In this document: positions 1-9,016 of the stretch, in pieces | How positions within the stretch are numbered: position 1 is the stretch's first letter | How the letters are laid out: each line of letters starts with the position of its first letter | Assembly (NCBI GenBank): GCA_017643215.1 | Contig: JAEPNV010000004.1 | Location: 310,001-374,000 of the forward strand | DNA: 64,000 bases | Direction: 5' to 3' | DNA from: Roseibium sp. | GTDB lineage: Bacteria > Pseudomonadota > Alphaproteobacteria > Rhizobiales > Stappiaceae | The notes under the pieces: generated by a model | Told to the model about the DNA's origin: nothing | The model's database searches: none | Seen by the model: only the letters and a program-made list of their open reading frames with translations | Program-made: the position numbers and the translations under genes

Positions 1-1
1 T

Positions 2-3000
2 CCGCTTTTGCTCCCGACCGCCACGCTCTATTTGCCCACGCGCCGGGCAGCGCGCCTCCTGCCGGATATCTTTCACGAGCTGTTTGATGGCCGTCCGGTC
101 TTACTGCCGCAAATTCGACCGGTCGGCGATGCGGACGAAGACCACCAAGCATTAAGCGGGAAGCCGGACGCCGCGCCGTTGCCACCGGCCATGCCGCTTT
201 TGGAGCGTCAACTTGCCATGACCCGGCTTGTGATGGCGTGGAAGGGCACGATGCGCCGGGACGTTTTGAGCCTCGGTCATGCAGAACCGCCCGGTGTCCC
301 GGCATCGGCTGCCGATGCGGTGTGGCTTGCCGCCGACTTGCTGGCCCTGATGGATGAGGTCGAAACGGAAGGCGCCGACTGGTCGGATCTGACGACGCTG
401 GTGCCCGAGGATTACGCGCGTTATTGGCAGATCACGCTCGATTTTTTGACCATTGTGCGTGACGCATGGCCCGCCTACCTCGCCGAGCGCGGCATGATGG
501 ATCCAAAGGCCCGCCAGGCGCAGCTGATCCGCGGCGAAGCGGACCGGCTATTGGCTGATCCGCCGGACGGCCCGGTCATCGTGGCCGGCGTCACCGGGTC
601 CGTGCCGGCGACCGCCATGCTTCTCAAAAGCGTCGCGCACCTGCCGCAAGGAGCCATCGTCCTGCCGGGTCTCGACACGCGGATGGATACCGCTTCGTGG
701 GGAATCCTTGATGGGCCGGACGACGCTGGAGATGGGAAAGGGCGGTCGATGCCGCGGCCGGTTGGCGGCGCATCGGCGCATCCGCAGTTTCTTTTGAAAA
801 GGCTTTTGAACACGCTTGCGGTGAGCCGAAATGACGTGTTCAACCTCGGCGATCCGCCGTCGGACGGCATGCGGGTGCGCGAGCGGCTGGTGTCTGAAGC
901 CATGCGCCCGGCCGAAACCTCGGATGGCTGGGACACGGCGCTGAGCCAAGGCGAGCGGCGAGACCTGTCCAAAGGCGTTAACAACATGGCGCTGATCGCC
1001 GCGCGCAACGAAGCCGACGAGGCCTTGAGCGTCGCAATTTGCCTGCGCGAGGGGCTGGAGCAGGGCCAAACCTGCGCGCTGGTGTCGCCGGACCGGTTCC
1101 TGACGCGCCGCGTCGCGGCAGAACTCTCCCGCTGGAACATCCAGGTTGACGACAGTGCGGGCCGGCCCCTTGATCAAACGCCGCCCGCGATCCTGGCCAT
1201 TTTGACGGCCAAGCTTGCGGTTCATGGCTGCGAACCGATCGATCTTCTGAGCCTGCTGAAGCACCCGCTGGCGCGGCTGGGCCTGCCGGTCAAGGATATC
1301 CGCGCCGCAGCCCGGGCTTTGGAGCGCGGTGTTGTGCGTGGTCCTCGCCCGGCGCCGGGAACTGAGGGCCTGAAAGCGGCGGTCAGGGCCGCTCGGCAAT
1401 CGGCAGGCTCCGCGCGGCGGGACCCGCCGCGCTGGAAAAAGATCCACGATGCCGACTGGCCGGCGATCGAAGATCTGGTTGACCGGCTGGCCGCCGCGCT
1501 GGCGCCGCTGGAAGACCTTGCCGCGCGCGAGGACCCAATGCCGGTCGTTGCGCTGACTGAAGCGCATGCGCACGCGGTTTCTGCGGTGGCAGTTGATGAG
1601 ATCGGCAGCGACGCGGAGCTTTTTGCCGCCGAGGCCGGGGAAGCGTTCGCGACGTTTTTTGCCGAGCTGTTGGATGCCGGCGAAAGCGGACTTTCCGTGC
1701 GGCCGGGGGACTGGCCCGCGGTCTTGGGCGCATTGATGGCCGGGCAGGCAGTGCGCCGGCGCCTTCCAGGGGATCCGCGCATCCAGATCCTCGGCCCGAT
1801 GGAGGCCCGGCTCCAGCACTTCGACCGTGTGATCCTGGGCGGATTGAATGAGGGGATCTGGCCGCAGCGCACCCGCAACAGTCCCTGGCTGAACCGGCCC
1901 ATGAAGTCCGGGATGGGGCTCGATCCGCCCGAGCGCCGGATCGGTGCATCGGCGCATGAATTCTGCATGGGGCTTGGCGCCCGGCACGTTGTCCTGTCCC
2001 GCGCGGTCCGCGCCGATGGCGCGCCGACAGTGGCCTCGCGCTGGTTGCAGCGGTTGACGACGCTGGCCGGCCCTGAAGAGACTGAACGTATGGAAACACG
2101 CGGCGCGCACTACACGCGCCTCGCCGCGGCGATCGATCGGCCTGAAAGCCCGGTCAAGGGGGCGATGCGGCCGAGGCCGAAACCGCCGCTTGCCATACGT
2201 CCGAAGCAGTTATCCGTGACCGAGATCGAGCTTTTGATCCGCGACCCTTATGCGATTTTCGCCCGTCATATCCTTGACCTCCAGCCGGTTGATCCAATCG
2301 GTGGAGAACCGGGTGCTGCGGACAAGGGCATTTTGATCCACGATGCGCTGGCGCGGTTCCTGTCAGGCTGGGATGGCCCGTTTGATGAGACCGCCAAAGA
2401 GGACCTGATCCGCATCGGCGCGGAGGAATTCGAACCGCTAAGCGCATTTCCTGCGATCAAGGCGCTCTGGTGGCCGCGGTTCTTGCGGATTGCGGCCGGA
2501 TTTGTCGATTTCGAGGCCGGCCGCGCGGACCGGGTGAAGGAGCGGTATCTGGAAGTCTCCGGCGCCGCGGAGCTGAGGGTGCCAGGTGCCACGTTCGAGC
2601 TGACGGGGCGCGCGGACCGCATCGATCTTTTGGTCGACGGCCGCCTGGCGGTGCTGGACTACAAGACCGGGCAAGTGCCGAGCCAGAAACAGGTCGCGGC
2701 ATTGCTGGCGCCGCAATTGCCCCTGGAGGCGGCGATGATCGTCCGGGGCGGGTTCAAGGATGTTCCGGCGGACGCGCGGTTCGCGGAGTTTTTGTACCTG
2801 CAGCTCAAAGGCGGCGCGGACGCGGTTCTACTGACGCTGTGCAATCCGAAGGACAAGGATCTGGGCGAACTCGCCGAGGATGCTTGGTCCCGTTTGGAAA
2901 CCTTGATCGCCCACTACGCCCAGCCGGACACCGGCTATCTGTCGCGCGCCCGCGTCATGCAGGAACGGGTGATGGCAGGCCCCTATGATCATCTGGCGCG

Positions 3001-3040
3001 CGTCGCCGAATGGTCCACGGAGACCGAGGGCGGCGAATGA
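2..3040 (+). CDS. addB: Double-strand break repair protein AddB, 5'-truncated by the window edge
   Basis: AddB is the partner of AddA in the helicase-nuclease that resects double-strand breaks for RecA loading. The reading frame is open from base 2, and the first residues (an LYLPTRRAAR-type motif) belong to the interior of the N-terminal half of alphaproteobacterial AddB, so the true start lies upstream of the window. The C-terminal PD-(D/E)XK nuclease domain is visible near nt 2640-2680 as LAVLDYKTG, with catalytic Asp and Lys. The stop overlaps the addA start by 4 bases (ATGA at 3037), which implies translational coupling. Alphaproteobacterial AddB belongs to a group distinct from the Bacillus protein but has the same role. 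The identification rests on the motif plus the AddA neighbour. Confidence 0.93.
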   Translation, partial: PLLLPTATLYLPTRRAARLLPDIFHELFDGRPVLLPQIRPVGDADEDHQALSGKPDAAPLPPAMPLLERQLAMTRLVMAWKGTMRRDVLSLGHAEPPGVPASAADAVWLAADLLALMDEVETEGADWSDLTTLVPEDYARYWQITLDFLTIVRDAWPAYLAERGMMDPKARQAQLIRGEADRLLADPPDGPVIVAGVTGSVPATAMLLKSVAHLPQGAIVLPGLDTRMDTASWGILDGPDDAGDGKGRSMPRPVGGASAHPQFLLKRLLNTLAVSRNDVFNLGDPPSDGMRVRERLVSEAMRPAETSDGWDTALSQGERRDLSKGVNNMALIAARNEADEALSVAICLREGLEQGQTCALVSPDRFLTRRVAAELSRWNIQVDDSAGRPLDQTPPAILAILTAKLAVHGCEPIDLLSLLKHPLARLGLPVKDIRAAARALERGVVRGPRPAPGTEGLKAAVRAARQSAGSARRDPPRWKKIHDADWPAIEDLVDRLAAALAPLEDLAAREDPMPVVALTEAHAHAVSAVAVDEIGSDAELFAAEAGEAFATFFAELLDAGESGLSVRPGDWPAVLGALMAGQAVRRRLPGDPRIQILGPMEARLQHFDRVILGGLNEGIWPQRTRNSPWLNRPMKSGMGLDPPERRIGASAHEFCMGLGARHVVLSRAVRADGAPTVASRWLQRLTTLAGPEETERMETRGAHYTRLAAAIDRPESPVKGAMRPRPKPPLAIRPKQLSVTEIELLIRDPYAIFARHILDLQPVDPIGGEPGAADKGILIHDALARFLSGWDGPFDETAKEDLIRIGAEEFEPLSAFPAIKALWWPRFLRIAAGFVDFEAGRADRVKERYLEVSGAAELRVPGATFELTGRADRIDLLVDGRLAVLDYKTGQVPSQKQVAALLAPQLPLEAAMIVRGGFKDVPADARFAEFLYLQLKGGADAVLLTLCNPKDKDLGELAEDAWSRLETLIAHYAQPDTGYLSRARVMQERVMAGPYDHLARVAEWSTETEGGE

Positions 3041-6000
3041 GCGGTTTCGACATTCCAGCCCTCACCCGGGATCGTCAGGACCGAGCCTCGCAGCCCCGGG
3101 CATCGGCATGGGTGAGCGCCAACGCGGGGTCGGGAAAAACCTTCGTCCTGTCCCGGCGGGTCGTCCGCCTTTTGCTCGATGGCACCGATCCCTCGCGGAT
3201 CCTGGCACTTACGTTCACCAAGGCCGCGGCCGCCGAGATGGCGACCCGTGTGTTCAATATCCTGGGCACCTGGGTGACCATGGACCGGGACCAGCTTGCC
3301 GGCGAACTGGAGGCGATCGAGGGCCGGCCGCCCAAGCCGGAGCGGATCGCTTTTGCCCGTAGACTGTTCGCGACCGCGCTCGAAACGCCGGGCGGGCTCA
3401 AGATCCAGACGATCCACGGCTTTTGCGAAGCGCTCCTCCATCAGTTTCCGCTTGAAGCCAATGTTGCCGGGCATTTTTCGGTGCTTGACGATCGCAAGGC
3501 CGGTGAACTGATGGCCGAGGCCCGCGCCGGGGCGCTGTTCTTAGCCGAAACCGATCCGCAAGGCACGTTGGGCAGTGCCCTTGGGACGGTCATCGACCTG
3601 ATGAGCGACGGCGCGGCGCAAAAGGCCCTGGATGAACTGATCCGGAACCGGGATGGCCTGCGCCGCTGGCTGACCGACACCGGCGGGCTGGACATCGCGT
3701 TGGACGCCCTTGCTACCGATTTCGGCATCGATCCGCGTGCCGATCTGGCGGGCGCCGATCAGGCGTTCCGGGCCGAATGCCTGTTGGACGAGGTGGCCTG
3801 TAAGCGCGCTGCTCAGGCTCTGCGCGAAGGCGGCGACACAGATCAGGCGCGGGCTGTAGCCCTGGAAACGGCGATCCAGATCAAGGATTGCGCTGAATTC
3901 AGGGTCAAGTGGCAGCAGGTGTTTCTGACTGGAAAGCTGGAACCCAGAAAATCGCTGGCGACCAAGAAAGTCGCTGAGGCGTTTCCGGATATTGTGGCGG
4001 TACTTGAAGAGGAACAGGCGCGGGTCGTCGAGGCGCTCGCGCGAAGGCGCGTTCTGGTCACGTTCATCGGCACCGCCGCGCTCCTTCGGCTCGCCTCGGC
4101 CGTGATAGACAGATATGAAAACGCCAAGACTTCGCAAGGGCTTCTGGATTTTGAGGATCTCGTGGTCAAGACGGCCCGGCTGCTCGGGTCGTCCGACGCG
4201 GCGCAATGGGTTCAGTACAAGCTCGATCAGGGGCTTGACCATATTCTCGTTGATGAAGCCCAGGACACCAGCCCGCGCCAATGGGACGTGGTCGGTGCAC
4301 TGGCCGGGGAGTTTTTTGCCGGCAGCGGCGCGCGCGAAACCGTGCGTACGCTGTTCGCCGTTGGCGATGAAAAGCAGTCGATCTATTCCTTCCAGGGCGC
4401 CGTGCCGGCCTATTTCGACGCCATGCGCAAGGTGTTTTCGAGCCGGGCCCAGCAGGCGCAGCACACGTTCCATTCCGTCGATCTGCAGCTCTCCTTCCGG
4501 TCAACGCCTGATGTCTTGAGCGCGGTGGATCTTGTGTTTCAGGACGAAGCGGCTCATCGCGGCTTGTCTCAGGACAGGAAGGCGCCGGTCCACGAGCCGA
4601 TCCGCCGGGATCCGGGCCTGGTCGAAATCTGGCCGCTGGAGCAAGAGGCCGAGTTCAGTGAGCCGGAAGACTGGCGCGCCCCGATTGACCGGATCGGCAC
4701 GGACGCGCCGGCGGTGCGGGTCGCGCGACGTATTGCCGAGACCATCGGCGGATGGCTTCGGTCAGGAACGGCCGGTGCCGGGGATATCATGGTTCTGGTG
4801 CGCAAGCGCGGCGCGTTTGTCGACCTGTTGAACCGGGAACTCCGCCAGCGCAACATTCCGGCCGCGGGCAGCGATCGTCTCGTCCTCACGGAGCACATCG
4901 CCGTTCAGGATCTTGCGGCCCTTGGCCGTTTCCTTCTTCTGTCCGAGGACGATCTCTCGCTGGCCGCGGTTCTCAAGAGCCCGCTTTTTGATCTGGATGA
5001 TGGTCAGCTTTTGAAGATCGCGCGGGATCCGGACGGCCGGAAACGCGCCGGGACATTGTGGCAGAGCCTTGTGACGAGGTCCGCGGACGATGAGAACTGG
5101 GACCAGGTCCGGCGCCGACTGGAAGGTTGGCGAGCTCGGGCTGACTTCATGCCGCCATTTGAATTCTATGCGCGGCTTTTGTCATCGGACGGCGGCCGGC
5201 GCCAGTTCCGCGCCCGCCTTGGCGGTGAGGTTGACGATGTCCTCGACGAGTTCTTGAACCTGACATTGGACTATGAGCAGACCGGGACGCCGGGCCTGGA
5301 GGGATTTCTGGCCTGGATGGCCGCGGCGGCGACCGAAATCAAACGCGAACTGACCAGCTCCATAGGCCAGGTGCGGATCATGACCGTCCACGGGTCGAAG
5401 GGGCTCGAAGCGCGCTTCGTCATCCTGGTTGATGGTGGCGGCAAACCTGTCAATGCGGCACATGATCCGGCGTTTTTGCCAAAGCCGCGGGACAAGGCCG
5501 CGCTGTTGCCACCCGCGCTTGTCTGGTTGCCGCCGAAGATCGATCGCATCCCCTGGCATGACGCCGCCGTGGCAGCATTGCGGGAAGCGCAAGAAGAAGA
5601 GTACCGGCGGCTTCTTTATGTGGCCCTGACCCGGGCCGAAGACCGGCTCGTTGTATGCGGCTGGGAGCCGAGGAAGGGGATGGCCGAGGAGTGTTGGTAC
5701 AGCCTTGTGCATCGCGCGCTGGCCCCAACGGCTTCAGAAGTCACCGGCGCGGACGGAACCACAATATCCTGGCGCTGGCGCCAGACCGGTGGATCGGATC
5801 CGGAGGCGTTCGAACCGACGCGCCCGCGGCCCGTGAGCGAACCGGATGCGGCGGGAGCCTCATTGCCGGACTGGCTGCACGCGCCCGCGATTCCAAGTCC
5901 GCGCCGACGGCGCCTTCAACCGTCCCGTGTCTTTGAACTGATGGAAGAAAAGGACGGGATCGAACCGCCATCGTCTGCGATGCGGTTAAAGGCGCGCCTG

Positions 6001-6549
6001 TCTGATCCGTCCTGGGCCCTGGAGCGCGGCCGGCTGGTACACCGGCTGCTGGAACTCTTGCCGGGCATTCCGTCTGCTGAACGACCAGCGGCGATGGAAC
6101 GTTATCTTGACTCGGCGCTTCGCGGTCCATTGTTGGGCCGAAAGGCGGAATTTTTGCGCGAAATCGCATCAGTGATCGGCGATCCCGAGTTCGCACCCCT
6201 GTTCACCGGAAGGGCGCGTGCGGAAGTCCCGGTGATCGGCACGATCACCACCGCTGGCGGCGAGGAGATGACCGTTTCAGGCCAGATCGACCGGTTGATC
6301 GAGTTTTCCGATCATCTGGTGATTGTCGACTACAAGACAAATGCCCACGTGCCGGCAAAGGCCCAAACAGCACCGACCGACTATCTGGCTCAGCTTGCGG
6401 TCTATCGGAGGGTCGTTGAGGGCATCTTTCCAGATAAACCAGTCCGCACGGCGTTGTTGTGGACCGCCGCGCCGCGTCTGATGCCTGTTCCTCAGGAACT
6501 TCTGGATGAAACCTTCGACAGGCTGCGCCCGGACGGGACGGCTGCTTGA
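3037..6549 (+). CDS. addA: Double-strand break repair helicase AddA
   Basis: A UvrD/Rep-family (SF1A) helicase with a C-terminal nuclease domain, the motor subunit of AddAB. Visible motifs, counted from the ATG at 3037: Walker A ANAGSGKT at about 28-35, motif Ia LTFTKAAAAEM, motif II VDEAQDTSPRQWD at about 405, motif III GDEKQSIYSFQGA at about 443, motif V VHGSKGLEARFV at about 785, motif VI YVALTRAEDRL at about 861, and the nuclease motif VIVDYKTN at about 1095. Its length of about 1,170 residues is normal. An in-frame ATG at 3010 exists, but 3037 is preferred because it forms the ATGA overlap with addB. Both the helicase and nuclease sites look intact. Confidence 0.96.
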   Translation: MSGFDIPALTRDRQDRASQPRASAWVSANAGSGKTFVLSRRVVRLLLDGTDPSRILALTFTKAAAAEMATRVFNILGTWVTMDRDQLAGELEAIEGRPPKPERIAFARRLFATALETPGGLKIQTIHGFCEALLHQFPLEANVAGHFSVLDDRKAGELMAEARAGALFLAETDPQGTLGSALGTVIDLMSDGAAQKALDELIRNRDGLRRWLTDTGGLDIALDALATDFGIDPRADLAGADQAFRAECLLDEVACKRAAQALREGGDTDQARAVALETAIQIKDCAEFRVKWQQVFLTGKLEPRKSLATKKVAEAFPDIVAVLEEEQARVVEALARRRVLVTFIGTAALLRLASAVIDRYENAKTSQGLLDFEDLVVKTARLLGSSDAAQWVQYKLDQGLDHILVDEAQDTSPRQWDVVGALAGEFFAGSGARETVRTLFAVGDEKQSIYSFQGAVPAYFDAMRKVFSSRAQQAQHTFHSVDLQLSFRSTPDVLSAVDLVFQDEAAHRGLSQDRKAPVHEPIRRDPGLVEIWPLEQEAEFSEPEDWRAPIDRIGTDAPAVRVARRIAETIGGWLRSGTAGAGDIMVLVRKRGAFVDLLNRELRQRNIPAAGSDRLVLTEHIAVQDLAALGRFLLLSEDDLSLAAVLKSPLFDLDDGQLLKIARDPDGRKRAGTLWQSLVTRSADDENWDQVRRRLEGWRARADFMPPFEFYARLLSSDGGRRQFRARLGGEVDDVLDEFLNLTLDYEQTGTPGLEGFLAWMAAAATEIKRELTSSIGQVRIMTVHGSKGLEARFVILVDGGGKPVNAAHDPAFLPKPRDKAALLPPALVWLPPKIDRIPWHDAAVAALREAQEEEYRRLLYVALTRAEDRLVVCGWEPRKGMAEECWYSLVHRALAPTASEVTGADGTTISWRWRQTGGSDPEAFEPTRPRPVSEPDAAGASLPDWLHAPAIPSPRRRRLQPSRVFELMEEKDGIEPPSSAMRLKARLSDPSWALERGRLVHRLLELLPGIPSAERPAAMERYLDSALRGPLLGRKAEFLREIASVIGDPEFAPLFTGRARAEVPVIGTITTAGGEEMTVSGQIDRLIEFSDHLVIVDYKTNAHVPAKAQTAPTDYLAQLAVYRRVVEGIFPDKPVRTALLWTAAPRLMPVPQELLDETFDRLRPDGTAA

Positions 6550-6587
6550 CGTGCGGCTGTCGGCTCCCTACGTTCGGGCCAACGTTG

Positions 6588-6612
6588 AACGGGCTTGGCG
6601 CCCGTGTTTCCC
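6588..6612 (+). terminator. Possible weak terminator between addA and trxA
   Basis: An ACGGGC stem (6589-6594) pairs with GCCCGT (6600-6605), followed by a short T-rich stretch (GTTTCCC). The T-run is poor, so this may be only a hairpin in the trxA leader. Confidence 0.25.
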
Positions 6613-6636
6613 TTCAGTCAAAAGAGATCGAAACCC

Positions 6637-6957
6637 ATGGCTACCAGCACGATCACCGATGCGTCCTTTGAAACGGATGTCTTGAAATCGTCCGAACCAG
6701 TTGTTGTGGACTTCTGGGCCGAGTGGTGCGGCCCATGCAAAATGATCGCGCCCGCGCTGGAAGAGATTTCCGAGGAAATGGCCGGTCAGGTGAAGATCAC
6801 CAAACTGAACATCGATGAGAACCAGGACATGGCCATGAAATATGGCGTCCGGTCGATCCCGATGCTGATCCTGTTCAAGGATGGCGAGCCCATGGCGACC
6901 CAGGTCGGCGCCGCGCCCAAGGGCAAGCTCGCGGACTGGATCAAGAGCGCGCTTTAA
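6637..6957 (+). CDS. trxA: Thioredoxin 1
   Basis: A 106-residue cytosolic thioredoxin that reduces protein disulfides using electrons from thioredoxin reductase. The active site WCGPC lies in the context [14 protein letters not shown], and the cis-Pro loop is SIPML. The ATG at 6637 gives the usual thioredoxin N terminus; a TTG start at 6595 would add 14 atypical residues. It sits directly downstream of addBA, a known arrangement in Hyphomicrobiales. grpE follows after a 126 bp gap. Confidence 0.97.
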   Translation: MATSTITDASFETDVLKSSEPVVVDFWAEWCGPCKMIAPALEEISEEMAGQVKITKLNIDENQDMAMKYGVRSIPMLILFKDGEPMATQVGAAPKGKLADWIKSAL

Positions 6958-7083
6958 AGCGGCGCGCCGATAGCGACAACCATCTGCTTGACGGCGGGGA
7001 GCGGGTATGCCTAGAGCGTATCCGCGCCTTGGCCAATGGCACCATAGACGCAAACTGTTGACCGGAAGTCGAACGGAACACCC

Positions 7084-7710
7084 ATGAGCGACGAAAACTC
7101 CAAACCGGATCCTCAGCCCGAAGACGCGCCCGAAGCAGCAACTGCGGACCCGGCGCAAGACCAGCCCGATCCGATCGAAACGCTGCGGTCCGAAAACGCT
7201 GATCTGAAGGACCGCACCCTGCGGGTGATGGCGGAAATGGAAAACCTGCGCCGGCGGACGGAAAAGGAACTGAGCGACGCCCGCCAATATGCGGTGTCGA
7301 GCTTTGCCCGCGACATGCTCACGGTGGTCGACAATCTGCGCCGGGCCCTGGACTTTCTACCCGATGATGACCGCCGCAACGCGGATGCCGGGATCGCCTC
7401 GCTGATCGAAGGCGTTGAGATGACCGAGCGCGAGCTGTTGAATCAGCTCGAGAAGAACGGCGTCAAGAAACTGGAGCCCGAGGGCCAGAAATTCGATCCC
7501 AACTTTCATCAGGCCATGTTCGAGGTACCGAACACGGATGTGCCGAACAACACGGTCGTTCAGGTGGTTCAGGCCGGGTATGTGATTGGCGGACGGGTGT
7601 TGCGGCCGGCCATGGTCGGCGTGTCGAAGGGCGGCCCGAAAGAAGCACCCTCGCCCGACCCGGCGAAGACCACGGGCGAAGCCGGCCAAACCGTCGACAA
7701 AAGCGCCTGA
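7084..7710 (+). CDS. grpE: Nucleotide exchange factor GrpE
   Basis: A 208-residue DnaK cochaperone that releases ADP from DnaK. It has an acidic low-complexity N terminus (about residues 1-35), a long coiled coil (about 40-95, containing [10 protein letters not shown]) and the C-terminal beta domain with the GrpE signature around NPNFHQAMF-type residues (here [11 protein letters not shown]) and [17 protein letters not shown]. Length and domain order are normal. It is commonly next to hrcA; here it follows trxA, with no hrcA in the window. Confidence 0.97.
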   Translation: MSDENSKPDPQPEDAPEAATADPAQDQPDPIETLRSENADLKDRTLRVMAEMENLRRRTEKELSDARQYAVSSFARDMLTVVDNLRRALDFLPDDDRRNADAGIASLIEGVEMTERELLNQLEKNGVKKLEPEGQKFDPNFHQAMFEVPNTDVPNNTVVQVVQAGYVIGGRVLRPAMVGVSKGGPKEAPSPDPAKTTGEAGQTVDKSA

Positions 7711-7787
7711 TGATCGATTGCCTCTTTGAGGCGTGATGGATCCGCCGGTTCGGCCGGGACGACGGCGGCCGGGCGGGGTGGGCTGCA

Positions 7788-8396
7788 ATGCTGCTGCAGT
7801 TTCTTGACTATGTTGGCGTTGCGGTCTTTGCCATATCCGGCGCAATCGTCGCTTCGCGGCGCCAACTCGATTTCATCGCGTTTTTGTTCTTCGCAACGCT
7901 GACCGGCATTGGCGGTGGCACATTGCGCGACCTCATTCTGGGCGTGCCGGTCTTTTGGATCGACTCCGAAGGCTATGTGCTGGTGTGTCTCGGCGTGTGC
8001 GTGGCAATGTGGTTTTTCGCCGCCCGCGTTGAACGGTTCGGAAAACCGCTGAGATGGGCGGATGCCGTCGGTTTGTCGGCCTATTCGGTCATGGGGGCGG
8101 CGAAGGCGCTCGCCGTCGGCGATACGGCGCTGGTTGCCGTGCTGATGGGCGTTGCGACAGCCACGTTTGGCGGGATCCTGCGCGACACCATCGCCGGGGA
8201 ACCTTCAGCGATCACGAAACCGGAGATTTACGTCAGTGCCGCCTTTGCGGGCGCGGGCACTTATGTTGCGCTGGCGATGGTTGGCGTTGATGGCTGGGGT
8301 GCTGCGGCGGCCGCAATGCTCTTGGCGCTGGTTTTGCGCGGCGGGGCGATTGCGCGCGGTTGGACGCTGCCGGGCTATGGTAGCAAGCGTTCGTGA
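7788..8396 (+). CDS. TRIC-type trimeric intracellular cation channel family protein (UPF0126, YicG-like)
   Basis: A 202-residue integral membrane protein made of two homologous three-helix repeats. The glycine/arginine motifs of the family are both visible: GIGGGTLRDLILG in the first repeat and TFGGILRDTIAGE in the second. Prokaryotic TRIC proteins form trimeric cation channels (K+/Na+), though physiological roles are poorly known. The ATG at 7788 begins directly with the first helix (LLQFLDYVGVAVFAISGA). It is separated from grpE by 77 bp and may be cotranscribed. Confidence 0.85.
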   Translation: MLLQFLDYVGVAVFAISGAIVASRRQLDFIAFLFFATLTGIGGGTLRDLILGVPVFWIDSEGYVLVCLGVCVAMWFFAARVERFGKPLRWADAVGLSAYSVMGAAKALAVGDTALVAVLMGVATATFGGILRDTIAGEPSAITKPEIYVSAAFAGAGTYVALAMVGVDGWGAAAAAMLLALVLRGGAIARGWTLPGYGSKRS

Positions 8397-8550
8397 ATAA
8401 AAAACGTCCGATGGGTCTTGAGTGATTATAAAAAGGACTGCTGGCCGTCAGGAGCGGGCAACCAACAGCATCCGGGGCCGCACCGTCCGTTTCAGTCGGC
8501 GCGCAAGTTTCGGGCGCGGCGCCCCCAAGATGTGTCAATCAATGCCAGGT

Positions 8551-8637
8551 TCACGTCAGTCCGAACGCGGCGGATAGGCCGATGATCGCGATCGCGAGCA
8601 TAGGCAAACTGGCCCAGTAGGCCATTGTCGTCAGCAT
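8551..8637 (-). CDS. 28-residue membrane micropeptide (copy 1 of a pair)
   Basis: A 29-codon ORF beginning with ATG at 8637 and ending with TGA at 8551-8553. It is preceded by a strong Shine-Dalgarno GGAGG, five bases before the start. The peptide (MLTTMAYWASLPML, then a run of A/I/L/G residues, ending AAFGLT) is almost entirely one hydrophobic helix. It aligns without gaps to the 28-residue peptide at 8822-8908: identical at M1, T4, Y7, A9-S10-L11-P12, I18, S22-A23 and G26-L27, or 12 of 28 positions. The shared length, start signal and residues make this a real gene family rather than chance. Function is unknown; single-helix micropeptides often are small subunits or modulators of membrane complexes. 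Confidence 0.72.
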   Translation of the reverse strand: MLTTMAYWASLPMLAIAIIGLSAAFGLT

Positions 8638-8769
8638 GTCGACCTCCAGAAACGCTTGTCTGTGACATGCCCCCCGTCTGCAAGGAAATATGGGGTCCTG
8701 GACCGGCAGTTTGGAGGAACAACCGTTTCACGTTTGTGTGTGGGGGATTGTGCCGGTCTTCAGGCAATG

Positions 8770-8798
8770 AAAAAGCCGGCTCAAGGGCCGGCTCTTTT
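8770..8798 (-). terminator. Bidirectional rho-independent terminator between the two micropeptide genes
   Basis: Stem AGCCGGC (8774-8780) and GCCGGCT (8787-8793) with a 6-base loop, flanked by A and T runs on both strands. Read on the minus strand it ends in TTTTT and would terminate the micropeptide transcript starting near 8908. On the plus strand it ends CTTTT. The outer flanks also pair (ATGAAAA with TTTTCAT), giving a long hairpin. Confidence 0.8.
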
Positions 8799-8821
8799 CA
8801 TGGGATTTCGGTCGGTTCGTC

Positions 8822-8908
8822 CTAGATGAGGCCATTTACAGCCGACATGGAAACAATCACCAAAAAGATGGCTGGCAGACTGGCCGCATAACAATAGGTC
8901 CTGATCAT
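8822..8908 (-). CDS. 28-residue membrane micropeptide (copy 2 of a pair)
   Basis: ATG at 8908, TAG at 8822-8824, again exactly 29 codons. The Shine-Dalgarno GGAGG(AG) sits five bases upstream. The peptide starts MIRTYCYAASLPAIF and continues as a hydrophobic helix ending SAVNGLI. It shares the Y-x-ASLP block and the C-terminal SA-x2-GL pattern with the peptide encoded at 8551-8637. A strong terminator follows immediately (8770-8798), so this is a self-contained short transcription unit, or the tail of the ornithine-cyclodeaminase-like transcript, whose stop is 108 bp upstream. No characterised family is recognised. Confidence 0.72.
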   Translation of the reverse strand: MIRTYCYAASLPAIFLVIVSMSAVNGLI

Positions 8909-8971
8909 CTTCTCCTCCAATCGCCGGAATGTGATGAGGTTCACTTTATCAAAATGTCGCCAGAAAACCGT

Positions 8972-9012
8972 GATGCGCAACACAATTGTGTTTTTTGGTG
9001 GTAGATGCGCAA
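8972..9012. promoter_or_regulatory. Direct-repeat and palindrome cluster upstream of micropeptide copy 2
   Basis: Two direct copies of GATGCGCAA (8972-8980 and 9004-9012) flank a perfect palindrome AACACAATTGTGTT (8979-8992). It lies 64-104 bp upstream of the micropeptide start and just after the stop of the minus-strand OCD-like gene. It could be an operator for the micropeptide promoter; no regulator can be named. Confidence 0.4.
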
Positions 9013-9016
9013 TTTT

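Noticed and set aside
548-2110. Long minus-strand open frame opposite addB
   Set aside because: High G+C leaves the antisense frames free of stops; the protein is rich in Arg, Pro and Gln with no recognisable domain, while addB on the other strand has clear motifs.
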